A DNA stretch of 64,000 nucleotides from Mesorhizobium japonicum MAFF 303099 (GTDB lineage Bacteria > Pseudomonadota > Alphaproteobacteria > Rhizobiales > Rhizobiaceae). The position numbers and the translations under genes are program-made. The stretch covers positions 6,356,001-6,420,000 of the forward strand of contig NC_002678.2 of NCBI RefSeq assembly GCF_000009625.1, written 5' to 3'. Below the pieces are notes generated by a model that was not told the DNA's origin, did not search any database, and worked only from the letters and a program-made list of their open reading frames with translations. This document shows positions 1-8,670 of the stretch, one piece after another (within the stretch, counting starts at the first letter, position 1; each line of letters begins with the position of its first letter).

Positions 1-473
1 AGCGGGCGCATGACAAGATCGCCGCCTTCAAAGAGAACGTCGTTGCCTACTGGGGCGGCGGCGCCGAGAGCCAGAGCGTGCTGCTCAACGGCGAAGCCTC
101 GATGGCCATCGTCTGGTCGACCCGCGCGTCGCTGATCGAGCAGGATTCTGGCGGCAAGATCAAGTTCATCTGGGACCAGGGCCTGATCTCGCCCGGCGCG
201 CTGGCCGTGCTCAAGAACAATCCCGGCGGCAAGGACGCGGCGATGAAATTCATCGCCAGCGCACAGGATCCGCAAAAGCAGCTCATCATGTTCGACAAGC
301 TCGGCCAGGGCCCGGCCAATCCGGCGGCCGATGCGCTGATCCCGGCCGACAAGAAGCGCATCAACCCGGTCGACCCCGAAAACATGAAGAAGCAGATCGC
401 GCTCGACATGGATTGGTACGCCAAGAACTACGGCGCAGCGCTCGACGAATACACCAAGATCATCTCCGCCTGA
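1..473 (+). CDS. ABC transporter substrate-binding protein, C-terminal part (polyamine-type)
   Basis: The reading frame is open from the window edge to the TGA at 471-473, so only about 156 C-terminal residues are visible. The part seen resembles the end of periplasmic spermidine/putrescine-type binding proteins: a segment with GEASMAIVWS, a loop with the SPGALAVLKN motif, and a helix-rich end with DWYAKNYGAALDEY. Two permease genes of the same class follow 19 bp downstream on the same strand, which supports the assignment to a PotD-like component. The ligand cannot be deduced; polyamines, amino acids or other small solutes are all possible for this class. The ATPase gene is not in the window and presumably lies upstream. 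Confidence 0.8.
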   Translation, partial: RAHDKIAAFKENVVAYWGGGAESQSVLLNGEASMAIVWSTRASLIEQDSGGKIKFIWDQGLISPGALAVLKNNPGGKDAAMKFIASAQDPQKQLIMFDKLGQGPANPAADALIPADKKRINPVDPENMKKQIALDMDWYAKNYGAALDEYTKIISA

Positions 474-492
474 TCGGCAGCGATGATCTGAG

Positions 493-1326
493 ATGAGAGG
501 CGTTCTCTCCGACAGGATGGGCGCGGCGCTGTTGATGGCGCCGCTGCTCCTGTTCCTTGTGCTGGCCTATGCCTGGCCGTTTCTCGGCGTGGTGAAGTGG
601 AGTTTTACTCTGCCGACGCCGGGGCTTGGCCAATATGATGCCTTGCTTACCGACGATCTGGTCCAGTCGGTATTCATACGCACGCTGCGCATCGCGGCGA
701 TCGTCACGGTCGTGTCGGTCGCCGCCGCCTATGCCATCACGGTCGTCTGGGTGCGCGGCGGCCCGGCGCAGCGCCTCATCGCCGAATTCTGCATCCTGGT
801 GCCGTTCTGGATCTCGGTGCTGACCCGCGCCTTCGGCTGGGTGGCGCTTTTGTCCAATCGCGGCCTGATCAACACCTGGCTGCAGTCGATCGGTTTCATC
901 TCCGAACCGCTGACCCTGGTGCGCAACGAGTTTGGCGTCGTCGTCGGCATGACGCATTTCCTCATCCCGTTCGCGGTCTTTCCGCTGGCGTCCGCCATGC
1001 GCAGCCTAGACGACCGTGTGCTTCTGGCGGCGCGTGGGCTTGGCTCCAGCCGCATGCGGACCTTCTGGACGGTGTTCGTACCGATGACACGCTCCGGCAT
1101 CATCGGCTCGGCGCTGATCGTCTTCGTCTTCTCACTCGGCTTCTTCGTCACGCCGGCGATCCTCGGTGGCGGCCGCAGCGTCATGATCGCCGAACTGATC
1201 TATCTCAGGATTTTCCAGAGCCCGGACTGGGGGCTGGGAGCGGCGATTAGCGTCGTGCTGGTGCTGTTCGTCGGCGCGCTGATGGCGCTGCTGTTCCGCT
1301 ATGTCAGACCGAAGCAGTTGATCTGA
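493..1326 (+). CDS. ABC transporter permease, PotB-like
   Basis: This 277-residue inner-membrane permease has a hydrophobic N-terminal segment (residues about 10-32) followed by several more membrane segments. The cytoplasmic EAA-type loop (around residues 177-200, with ARGLGSSRMRTFWTVFVP) is the docking site for the ATPase. Length and pattern match the first permease of spermidine/putrescine-type importers. Its stop codon overlaps the start of the next permease (TGATG at 1324-1328), indicating translational coupling. The start chosen is the ATG 19 bp after the binding-protein stop. Confidence 0.85.
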   Translation: MRGVLSDRMGAALLMAPLLLFLVLAYAWPFLGVVKWSFTLPTPGLGQYDALLTDDLVQSVFIRTLRIAAIVTVVSVAAAYAITVVWVRGGPAQRLIAEFCILVPFWISVLTRAFGWVALLSNRGLINTWLQSIGFISEPLTLVRNEFGVVVGMTHFLIPFAVFPLASAMRSLDDRVLLAARGLGSSRMRTFWTVFVPMTRSGIIGSALIVFVFSLGFFVTPAILGGGRSVMIAELIYLRIFQSPDWGLGAAISVVLVLFVGALMALLFRYVRPKQLI

Positions 1327-2132
1327 TGCCGACCTATCGCCCCGGACCCGTCTCGCTGATCCTCGCCGCCCTTGTGGCGCTGTTCCTGCTGATGCCGCTG
1401 CTGGCGGTCATCCCGGTGTCGCTGACGCCAAGCCGCATGCTGGCGATGCCGACGGGCGAACTGTCGCTGCGCCACTATCGCTCGCTGATCGAGGATCCGC
1501 GCTGGCTCCAGTCGATCCTGCTGTCGATCCGCATCGGCGTCGTGAGCAGCGCGATTTCCACGGTGCTGGCGCTCTGCTTCAGCCTTGGCGTGTGGATGTT
1601 CCAGCCCCGCTTCACCGCCGCGCTCGTCGGCTTCGTGTTGTTGCCGATGGTGGTGCCGCCGGTGGTCTCGGCGATCACTCTCTACTTCCTGCTGACCTCG
1701 ATCTCCGGCTTCAGCTCGTTCTTCGGCTACGACACTTGGCTCGGCGTCGCCATGGCGCATTCGGTGATGACGGTACCTTTCGCCACGGTACTGATCCTGG
1801 TCTCGCTCAGCCAGCTGGACCGGCGCATCGACCTTGCGGCGCGCGGCCTTGGCGCAACTGTCTGGGAGCGCGCCACGCGCATCATCATGCCCAACATCAA
1901 GTTCGGCATCATCACAGCAGCGCTTTTGTCCTTCGTCCTTTCCTGGGAAGAGATCGGCGTCACGCTGTTCATCACCTCGGTCAACGCCATCACGCTGCCG
2001 CGCCTGATGTGGATGGGTCTGCGCGACAACATCGACCCGGCGATCGCCGCCCTTTCGGTGATCCTGATCATCATCACGGTGCTGGTTCTGGCGGTGCGCA
2101 GTGTGATGACCCGGCAGCGCGCCGGGCACTAG
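1326..2132 (+). CDS. ABC transporter permease, PotC-like
   Basis: This second permease of the importer has 268 residues. It contains about six membrane segments and an EAA-type loop near residues 169-190 (LAARGLGATVWERATRIIMP). The gene begins in the stop codon of the preceding permease, so the two are probably made in equal amounts to form a heterodimeric channel. No ATP-binding subunit follows; the next gene is an unrelated-looking dehydrogenase, so the ATPase must be upstream of the window or encoded elsewhere. Confidence 0.85.
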   Translation: MPTYRPGPVSLILAALVALFLLMPLLAVIPVSLTPSRMLAMPTGELSLRHYRSLIEDPRWLQSILLSIRIGVVSSAISTVLALCFSLGVWMFQPRFTAALVGFVLLPMVVPPVVSAITLYFLLTSISGFSSFFGYDTWLGVAMAHSVMTVPFATVLILVSLSQLDRRIDLAARGLGATVWERATRIIMPNIKFGIITAALLSFVLSWEEIGVTLFITSVNAITLPRLMWMGLRDNIDPAIAALSVILIIITVLVLAVRSVMTRQRAGH

Positions 2133-2233
2133 ACAAACCGCACCGAGATGCGGCCGAGCCTGGCCCGTCTCCTCGACTTCATTCACGATGCGGCGCTAAA
2201 TAGACAAAGCACTGGCGTTCATGGGAGGTGATG

Positions 2234-2953
2234 ATGTCGGTGACGTATGATTTTACGGGCCGAACAGCAATCGTCACAGGAGGTGCCCGTGGTATCGGCC
2301 GAGCGATAGCCCACAAGCTCTCTTTGAGTGGAGCGGACGTCTGGATCTGGGATATTGAGCCCGTCGAGCTTGAAGGCACACGATCTCTTTCAGTGGACGT
2401 GACGAAACGCGATAACGTCATGCAAGCGCTGACCATCATGGGTGAAGTCGGGGTCGACATTCTCGTCAACAATGCGGGTTGGCTGGGTGGCTATAAGCCG
2501 TTCGAGGAATTCGAACCGGCGGAATGGCAGAGAATCCTGCAGGTCAACCTTCTTGGCACGTTCGAAGTAACGCATCGCGTGCTCCCGCTTATGCGACGAG
2601 CGGGAAAGGGTCGTATCGTCAACATGGGATCCCTTGCCGGGAAAGAGGGACTGCCGAGCCTTGCGGCCTATTCCGCGGCCAGCGCCGGTGTCATCGCTTT
2701 TACCAAAGCACTGTCGCGTGAGGTCAGCGATACCGACATTCGCGTGAACTGCATCGCCCCGGGTCCGATCGATACGCGCCTTATCCGGGACCTCGGCAAT
2801 GAGACCGTCGATGCGATGATATCGGCAAGTCCGTTGAAGCGGCTGGGCGATCCGAACGAGGTAGCGGCGCTCGTGGTGTGGCTTTGCTCGGATGCCAGTG
2901 CGTTCAACACCGGCGCTGTTTTCGATATGTCGGGCGGCCGAGCCCGATACTGA
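2234..2953 (+). CDS. SDR-family oxidoreductase with altered active site
   Basis: This classical short-chain dehydrogenase/reductase has about 239 residues. It shows the NAD(P)-binding motif TGGARGIG near residue 15, NNAG at 79-82, a catalytic serine at 133 and Tyr146. The usual YxxxK motif reads Y-S-A-A-S here, so the conserved lysine is replaced by serine at 150. The in-frame GTG at 2228 and ATG at 2231 lie within or against the GGGAGG ribosome site (2223-2228), so ATG 2234 is the best start. Codon use looks less GC-biased than in the neighbours, which may indicate acquisition. Substrate is unknown. It stands alone between the ABC transporter and a DUF3168 gene. Confidence 0.85.
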   Translation: MSVTYDFTGRTAIVTGGARGIGRAIAHKLSLSGADVWIWDIEPVELEGTRSLSVDVTKRDNVMQALTIMGEVGVDILVNNAGWLGGYKPFEEFEPAEWQRILQVNLLGTFEVTHRVLPLMRRAGKGRIVNMGSLAGKEGLPSLAAYSAASAGVIAFTKALSREVSDTDIRVNCIAPGPIDTRLIRDLGNETVDAMISASPLKRLGDPNEVAALVVWLCSDASAFNTGAVFDMSGGRARY

Positions 2954-3198
2954 CAGAGACTGCGGAAATCAAAGTGTCCCCGGGAACCATGCCGGCCGAG
3001 CAGATCGGCTCTCCAAGGTTGCTCGGCATGGCAATCTGTTCATAACAGAGTCGTATTTTCGAGATGATCGGCGTTCATGATCACGCCGAGACGAATCACG
3101 CGATATGGCGCAGACTTGACGAGCCGGCTACGCTGCGCGTGAATTTGCGAGTATGACGAACCGCTTGCACAAGGCATGACAGGCGAGGGGGACGACAA

Positions 3199-3606
3199 AT
3201 GACCGCGCCCGGCGATTTGCTGCAGGCACTTTTTCTGAGGCTCAAAAGCGATAAGTCGCTGTCTGCGCTGCTTGGTGGCGCCGGACTGCTGGAGCGGGCG
3301 ACGGAAAATGCCGCTTTTCCCTACGTGACTTTTGGTCAGACCAGCGCCTTTGATTGGGACACCGGCGCCGAGAACGACGACGATCAGTTGATTACGCTGC
3401 ATATCTGGTCGAAAGCCCATGGTGAAGACGAAACCCTTGCCATCATGGCCGCCATCAAGGCCCGCCTTGCCAACGCCGCACTGGTGGTCGGCCGGCGCGG
3501 CAAGACGCGGCTGTCGCTTGAATTCACCGAGGCCCGCTACGACGAAGATCTCCTCGTGCATCACGGGCTGCTGCGGTTTCGCGCGCTGACGCAGGAAAAT
3601 GCCTGA
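3199..3606 (+). CDS. DUF3168 family protein (phage tail / GTA component-like)
   Basis: The 135-residue product matches the pattern of DUF3168 proteins, which are phage tail-completion or head-tail proteins and occur in the alphaproteobacterial gene transfer agent cluster. Recognisable features are an N-terminal LLQALFLRLKSD helix, the central FPYVTFGQTSAFDW block, and a strand with ITLHIWSKAHGEDET. A good ribosome site (GAGGGGG) precedes the ATG. No other phage or GTA gene is nearby, so this is an orphan copy: a remnant, a detached GTA gene, or a domesticated gene. Confidence 0.75.
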   Translation: MTAPGDLLQALFLRLKSDKSLSALLGGAGLLERATENAAFPYVTFGQTSAFDWDTGAENDDDQLITLHIWSKAHGEDETLAIMAAIKARLANAALVVGRRGKTRLSLEFTEARYDEDLLVHHGLLRFRALTQENA

Positions 3607-3779
3607 CACGCTTTCAATCCGGCCGAAACAGAGTCTAGACTGGCGTCTGCGGGACTTCGTCGGGTCGGGGCGTCGAAATCACCATCGGTCGTCTCGCGTT
3701 TCACGGGTGTAGCGGACATGGTTTTCGCATCGATCACCGTTCATTTCACGTTCAGCACCGATGCGTTACAACCCCGACC

Positions 3780-4079
3780 ATGAAAACGCTTCGCTCCCAC
3801 TTTCGAACCGCGACCCTGGCGCTCTGTGCTGCCGGGCTGTTCGCGTCGCAGGCGACGGCGATGTCGGTGATCGCGCCCGACCAGTCCAGCCCGATCGTCC
3901 TGGCCGCATCCGACTGCTACGCGATCGGCCAGCAGGTGGCCGAGCAGAATGGCGGGACGCTGGCCAAGGCTTCGCAGTCGACACGCGGTGGCCAGCCGGT
4001 CTGCGTCATCGTCGTTCTGGTGCCGGGCAAGGACGGTCAGCGTCCGCGCCGTTCCGAGATCGTCGTTCCGCAGAACTGA
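3780..4079 (+). CDS. feuN: Small exported protein upstream of FeuP/FeuQ, FeuN-like
   Basis: The product has 99 residues with a clear signal peptide of about 27 residues ending ASQATA. The mature part is about 72 residues with two cysteines (Cys46 and Cys75) that could form a disulfide, and ends in a basic/valine-rich segment. It lies 89 bp upstream of an OmpR-type regulator and a PhoQ-type kinase. In Sinorhizobium meliloti the small periplasmic protein FeuN is encoded next to feuP-feuQ and restrains FeuQ signalling. The assignment rests on position, size and export signal, not on a sequence comparison I could run. An alternative is an unrelated secreted protein. Confidence 0.55.
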   Translation: MKTLRSHFRTATLALCAAGLFASQATAMSVIAPDQSSPIVLAASDCYAIGQQVAEQNGGTLAKASQSTRGGQPVCVIVVLVPGKDGQRPRRSEIVVPQN

Positions 4080-4168
4080 CCAATCTTCCATCTCACAGGC
4101 CTCCGTTTCCCAGTCCGCCGGAATCGGCCTATATCTGAACAAGTCCTTCAAAAGGTATCGATCTCCGC

Positions 4169-4834
4169 ATGCGCGTACTCGTCGTCGAGGATGACAAGGA
4201 TCTCAACCGGCAGATAGCGGACGCGTTGGTCGACGCCGGCTATGTCGTCGACCGTGCCTTTGACGGCGAGGAAGGCCATTTCCTCGGCGACACCGAACCC
4301 TATGACGCCGTCGTGCTCGACATCGGCCTGCCGCAGATCGACGGCATCAGCGTGGTCGAGCGCTGGCGCCGTGGCGGTCGCAAGATGCCGGTGCTGATCC
4401 TGACCGCGCGCGACCGCTGGAGCGACAAGGTCTCGGGCATCGATGCCGGCGCGGACGACTATGTCACCAAGCCGTTCCACATCGAGGAGGTGCTGGCGCG
4501 GCTCAGGGCGCTCATCCGCCGCGCCGCCGGCCATGCCTCGTCGGAGCTTACCTGCGGGCCGCTGCGCCTCGACACCAAGGCCTCGAAGGCCGATGTCGAC
4601 GGCGTGCCGTTGAAGCTGACCTCGCACGAATTCCGCCTGCTTGCCTATCTGATGCACCATATGGGCGAGGTCGTCTCGCGCACCGAACTGGTCGAGCATC
4701 TCTACGACCAGGATTTCGACCGCGATTCCAACACCATCGAGGTGTTTGTCGGGCGATTGCGCAAGAAGATGGGCATCGACATGATCGAAACCGTGCGTGG
4801 CATGGGCTACCGCATGCGTGAGCCGGAGGCGTAA
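4169..4834 (+). CDS. feuP: OmpR-family response regulator, FeuP-like
   Basis: This 221-residue regulator has a receiver domain (acidic pair near residues 8-9, phospho-acceptor Asp51, Thr79, Lys101) followed by a winged-helix DNA-binding domain (about 125-218, ending ETVRGMGYRM). The domain order is that of OmpR/PhoB regulators. It overlaps the kinase gene downstream, so the pair is an operon. In rhizobia and Brucella the FeuP/BvrR-like class controls envelope and cyclic glucan export genes; here FeuP is chosen because of the small FeuN-like gene upstream. Confidence 0.8.
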   Translation: MRVLVVEDDKDLNRQIADALVDAGYVVDRAFDGEEGHFLGDTEPYDAVVLDIGLPQIDGISVVERWRRGGRKMPVLILTARDRWSDKVSGIDAGADDYVTKPFHIEEVLARLRALIRRAAGHASSELTCGPLRLDTKASKADVDGVPLKLTSHEFRLLAYLMHHMGEVVSRTELVEHLYDQDFDRDSNTIEVFVGRLRKKMGIDMIETVRGMGYRMREPEA

Positions 4835-6239
4835 CTCGGAACCGCTCAAACCAATCGCAAGGGCGCCGCTTTCGCTGCGTTTGTGGCCGCGTTCGCTGAC
4901 GTTCCGCGTGATCGCCTTTTCGACGGTGTGGGCGATCCTGACGCTTGTCGTCATTTTCACCCTGATCACCACGCTCTACCGCCAGGCCAGCGAGCGCGGC
5001 TTCGACAGCCTGCTTTCTGCGCATCTGTTCAACCTGATCGGCTCCGTCGGCATTTCCGACACGGGTGCGCTCATCGGCGCCCCGGACCTTGGCGACCTCC
5101 GCTTCTCCGAGCCGAAGTCTGGTTGGTACTGGTCGGTCGAGCCTGCCTCGGAGGGCGTGCATGGCGACCTTCATTCGTCGTCGATGACGAGCAAAATCCC
5201 GTCGCCAAGCGTCGCCGAGGTGCCATTCAATGCCAGCTTCCAACGCAGCTATTCTGCGGAAGGCATAGACGGCGAGCAACTCGAAGTGTTCGAGAGCGAA
5301 TTCGTGCTCGATGCCAAGAACCGTGCCGCGCGTTTTCGCGTGATGGGCAACCAGAGCGAGCTCGAACAGGAAATCGTCACCTTCCAGCGCCGCCTGCTGA
5401 CCTATCTCAGCCTGTTCGGCGTCGGCATGATCGCCATCAACGCCATTGCCATCCTGCTCGGCCTGCAGCCGCTGCGCCGGGTGCGCAACGCCCTTGCCAT
5501 GGTGCGCGAAGGCACCGCGCAGCGGCTCGACGGCCGCTTCCCGGCCGAGATCGAGCCGTTAGCCAACGAAACCAACGCCTTGATCGAAAACAACAAACGC
5601 ATCGTCGAGCGCTCGCGCACCCAGGTCGGCAATCTCGCCCATTCGCTGAAGACGCCGCTGGCGGTGCTGCTCAACGAAGGCAGGGCGCTTGGCGGCGCCA
5701 AGGGACAATTGATCGCCGAGCAGGCCGCCTCGATGCAGAAGCAGGTGGACCACTATTTGCAGCGCGCCCGCGTCGCGGCGCAACGCGACAGCGTCGTCTA
5801 CCGCACGCCGGTGGCGCCACTGGTGCAGCGCATGGTGCGGGTCCTGCAGAAGCTCAACCCGCAGACCAGCCTGTCGCTGTCCCTGCCGGCCACCGAGATC
5901 GTCTTTGCCGGCGAGCGCGAGGACCTCGAGGAGTTGCTCGGCAACCTTCTCGAAAACGCTATGAAATGGGCAAAAAGCGCGGTGTCGGTCACCGTCGCGC
6001 CCGGCAAGGACGATAATCTTTTCGAGATCAGCATCGACGACGACGGTCCTGGCATTCCCGAGGACAAGGCGCGCGACGCGCTGAAGCGTGGAAGGCGCCT
6101 GGACGAGACAAAACCGGGAACAGGTCTGGGACTTGCCATTGTCGCCGACCTCGTCAACGAGTATGGAGGCATTCTCGCGCTCGAACGGTCCGGCCTGGGT
6201 GGATTGAAGGCAGTCGTGCGCTTGCGGAGCCTTCAGTGA
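4797..6239 (+). CDS. feuQ: Sensor histidine kinase, FeuQ-like
   Basis: This 480-residue PhoQ-type sensor has two membrane segments (about residues 38-60 and 205-225) enclosing a periplasmic sensor region, then a HAMP-like linker, a phosphorylation motif with the H-box HSLKTPLAVLLNEG (His near 282), and an ATPase domain with N (NLLENAMKWA), G1 (DDDGPGIP) and G2 (GTGLGLAI) boxes. The GTG at 4797 overlaps feuP by 38 bp; an in-frame GTG at 4818 is an alternative start. A periplasmic partner encoded upstream (3780-4079) probably modulates it. Confidence 0.82.
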   Translation: MAWATACVSRRRNSEPLKPIARAPLSLRLWPRSLTFRVIAFSTVWAILTLVVIFTLITTLYRQASERGFDSLLSAHLFNLIGSVGISDTGALIGAPDLGDLRFSEPKSGWYWSVEPASEGVHGDLHSSSMTSKIPSPSVAEVPFNASFQRSYSAEGIDGEQLEVFESEFVLDAKNRAARFRVMGNQSELEQEIVTFQRRLLTYLSLFGVGMIAINAIAILLGLQPLRRVRNALAMVREGTAQRLDGRFPAEIEPLANETNALIENNKRIVERSRTQVGNLAHSLKTPLAVLLNEGRALGGAKGQLIAEQAASMQKQVDHYLQRARVAAQRDSVVYRTPVAPLVQRMVRVLQKLNPQTSLSLSLPATEIVFAGEREDLEELLGNLLENAMKWAKSAVSVTVAPGKDDNLFEISIDDDGPGIPEDKARDALKRGRRLDETKPGTGLGLAIVADLVNEYGGILALERSGLGGLKAVVRLRSLQ

Positions 6240-6425
6240 CGCTTAACTGGCCAATCGACAGCGGTGCAAGGCGTATGTTATGGCGGCATATCGATTGATT
6301 TTGAGCTGGCCGGCAGCGGCCAAATTTCCGACAAATATCAATACTATGGCCACGCCTACTTCTCCGATGACGCGGCCCCCGGCGCATCCATGGCAGGCTC
6401 CAACTCAAGAAAACCGGTTGTTGGC

Positions 6426-6863
6426 ATGAAGATTCGCGTCGCGCTTGTTTCCGCATTGCTGGCCGTCTCCGGCTGCACCACCTTGAGCGGCAAGGCCCCC
6501 ACGCTCGCGCCGACACCGGCGTCGACGCCTCCGACAAGCGGCAAGGTCACCAAGTCGATCATTTCGGCGATGGACGGCGGCCTCATCGGCGGCTCGATCG
6601 GCAACGGCCTTAGCGACGAAGAGAAGCGCAGCGCGCTCGAGGCCGAATACAAGGCGCTCGAATACACGACGAGCGGTCAGAAGGTGGCGTGGAAGGGCGA
6701 TCAGGCTTCGCACTATGGCGAGGTGGTTCCGGCCCAGCCCTATCGCGTCGGCTCGCAGGACTGCCGCCAGTATACGCAGACCGTGTTCACCGGCGGCGCC
6801 GGGGTGACGGCGCGCGGAACCGCTTGCCGCAATGCCGACGGCAGCTGGACGCCGCTGACCTGA
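6426..6863 (+). CDS. Outer-membrane lipoprotein, 17-kDa surface antigen type
   Basis: The 145-residue product begins with a lipoprotein signal (MKIRVALVSALLAVSGC), with the lipidated cysteine at residue 17. A Pro/Thr-rich linker follows, then a glycine-rich GGLIGGSIGNGL stretch and a C-terminal surface-antigen domain containing a SQDCRQYTQT segment and GTACRNADGSW, typical of RT0821/17-kDa antigen proteins. The frame is open upstream to 6264, but the lipobox places the start at 6426. It probably sits in the outer membrane; exact function is unknown. It lies between feuQ and the ccm operon without clear operon linkage. Confidence 0.8.
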   Translation: MKIRVALVSALLAVSGCTTLSGKAPTLAPTPASTPPTSGKVTKSIISAMDGGLIGGSIGNGLSDEEKRSALEAEYKALEYTTSGQKVAWKGDQASHYGEVVPAQPYRVGSQDCRQYTQTVFTGGAGVTARGTACRNADGSWTPLT

Positions 6864-6869
6864 CTGCTC

Positions 6870-6914
6870 GCATGTCGCCCAAAAGTGCGCAGCGGTTTTG
6901 GGACAACGACATGC
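6870..6914 (+). repeat. 45-bp palindromic intergenic repeat, copy A
   Basis: The arms GCATGTCG and CGACATGC enclose an inner stem CCCAAAA/TTTTGGG with a variable loop of 11 bases and a 4-base bulge. Copies with the same design lie at 52339-52382 and 60836-60880. Copy A sits just after the lipoprotein gene. Confidence 0.85.
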
Positions 6915-6925
6915 ACAAAACAAAG

Positions 6926-6958
6926 ACCGGACCGGCTCCGGTTGGAATCCGGTCCGGT
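6926..6958 (+). terminator. Possible hairpin terminator
   Basis: A 10-bp perfect stem (ACCGGACCGG with CCGGTCCGGT) and a loop of about 13 bases lies after the lipoprotein gene and repeat A. There is no T-run, so termination is only possible, not clear. Confidence 0.35.
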
Positions 6959-7052
6959 TGATGTCGATCAAGGACGTCAGGCGCGCTGACCGTCAAAGCG
7001 TCGCAGGATGCCTGTGTTGGCAGGGCAGGGCTCTGTCGTTATTGGAAGAACC

Positions 7053-8192
7053 ATGCTGTTCTGGGTCATAGCCGCGATACTGACGCTCGGCGCGAGCCTG
7101 GCGGTGCTGCTGCCGCTGGCCGCGGGATCCAAGAGCGCGTCTTCGAGCGGCGATCACGATCTGGAAGTCTATCGCGACCAGCTGTCCGAGCTTGACCGCG
7201 ATGCCGGGCGCGGCTTGATCCAGCCGGCGGAAGCGGCCGAGGCGCGCGCCGAAATCGCGCGCCGCATCCTTCGCCTCGACAATGCCGATACAGCCGGCAA
7301 GGCATCGGCCAGGCAGGCCTCGGTCACGGCACGGCTTGTCGCGACCGTCGCCGTGCTGGCTGTGCCGCTGGTCAGCTGGGGCGTTTACAGCCAGATCGGC
7401 TCGCCTGACCTTCCGGCGCAGCCGCTCAGCCAACGGCTGGCCAAGAACCCGGCCGACAGTTCGGTCGACGAATTGGTTGCACGCGCCGAGGCCCACCTTG
7501 CCGCCAACCCGTCCGACGGCAGGGGATGGGACGTGCTCGCCCCGGTCTATCTGCGCATGCAGCGCTTCTCCGACGCGGTCGCTGCGTATCGCAATGCCAT
7601 CCGCCTCGACGGCGACAGCGCTGTTCGCCAGGCCGGCCTCGGCGAGGCAATCGCCGGTGCGGCGGGCGGCATCGTTTCCGCCGATGCCCAGGATGCCTTC
7701 GAGGCGGCGCTGAAGCTCGATCCCGCCAATGCAAAAGCCAACTTCTACCTGGCCATGGCCCTGGCGCAGGAGGGACGCAGCAAGGAAGCGGCCACGGCCT
7801 GGCAGGCGATGCTGGGCACTTTGCCGCCGGATTCGCCATGGCGCAGTGCCGTTGAACAGGCGCTGGCCAAATCCGCCAGCCCCGAAGTCGCTTCCAGCAC
7901 GGCGGCGAAAGGCCCCGATACCGCGGATGTCGACGCGGCATCCTCCCTGTCGCCGCAGGATCGCGAAGCCATGATCAACACCATGGTCGCCGGCCTCGAC
8001 GAAAAACTGCGGCAAAATCCGCGTGACCCGGAAGGATGGATGCGGCTCGTTCGTTCCTACGTCGTGCTGGGCAAGGCCGATCAGGCGCGCGAGGCGCTCG
8101 GTCGCGCCATCGCCGTCTTTGGCGCGGACAGCGACGAAGCCAAGAAATTCACCGCCTTCGCCGCCTCGCTCGGCCTGACGGCGACGGAGTAG
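7053..8192 (+). CDS. ccmI: Cytochrome c maturation protein CcmI (CycH)
   Basis: The 379-residue protein has two N-terminal membrane segments (about residues 1-20 and 87-108) separated by a cytoplasmic loop, then a periplasmic tail with TPR-like repeats ([23 protein letters not shown] and following). CcmI binds apocytochrome c and presents it to the CcmF/CcmH haem ligation machinery. It is the first gene of a four-gene ccmI-ccmE-ccmF-ccmH operon, called cycHJKL in rhizobia. The frame is open from 7008, but ATG 7053 starts directly at the first membrane helix and is preferred. Confidence 0.9.
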   Translation: MLFWVIAAILTLGASLAVLLPLAAGSKSASSSGDHDLEVYRDQLSELDRDAGRGLIQPAEAAEARAEIARRILRLDNADTAGKASARQASVTARLVATVAVLAVPLVSWGVYSQIGSPDLPAQPLSQRLAKNPADSSVDELVARAEAHLAANPSDGRGWDVLAPVYLRMQRFSDAVAAYRNAIRLDGDSAVRQAGLGEAIAGAAGGIVSADAQDAFEAALKLDPANAKANFYLAMALAQEGRSKEAATAWQAMLGTLPPDSPWRSAVEQALAKSASPEVASSTAAKGPDTADVDAASSLSPQDREAMINTMVAGLDEKLRQNPRDPEGWMRLVRSYVVLGKADQAREALGRAIAVFGADSDEAKKFTAFAASLGLTATE

Positions 8193-8200
8193 ACCTGGAT

Positions 8201-8644
8201 ATGACGCGCAAGCAGAAACGACTGTCGGTCATTGTCGGCGGATTGGCTTTCCTTGGTGCCGCCACCGGGCTGACCTTCTACGCGCTCGGCCAGAAGGCTT
8301 CCTATTTCTACATGCCGGCCGACCTCACCACGGCGAGCGTCCAGCCCGGCCAGCGCATCAGGCTCGGCGGTTTGGTCGAAAAAGGCACCATCCAGCGCGG
8401 GCAGGGCGCGACGGTCGCCTTTTCGGTCACCGACACGCACAAATCGGTCAAGGTCACCTATACCGGCATCCTGCCCGACCTCTTTCGCGAGGAGCAGGGC
8501 GTCATCACCGAGGGCAGTTTCGGCCCGGACGGCGTCTTTGTTGCCGACAGCGTGCTGGCCAAGCATGATGAGCGCTACATGCCCAAGGAAGTGGCCGACG
8601 GGCTGAAGGCCAAGGGCGTCTGGCAGGAGAGCAAAAGTGAGTAG
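8201..8644 (+). CDS. ccmE: Cytochrome c-type biogenesis protein CcmE (haem chaperone)
   Basis: The 147-residue protein has a single N-terminal membrane anchor and a periplasmic OB-fold. The haem-attachment motif HxxxY is present as H122-D-E-R-Y126. CcmE carries haem covalently from the CcmABC export complex to CcmF. The ATG at 8201 lies 8 bp after the ccmI stop; reading frame upstream of it falls inside ccmI and is discounted. Confidence 0.93.
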   Translation: MTRKQKRLSVIVGGLAFLGAATGLTFYALGQKASYFYMPADLTTASVQPGQRIRLGGLVEKGTIQRGQGATVAFSVTDTHKSVKVTYTGILPDLFREEQGVITEGSFGPDGVFVADSVLAKHDERYMPKEVADGLKAKGVWQESKSE

Positions 8645-8670
8645 GTCTGGCAGAAGGGCAGGGGTCAATC

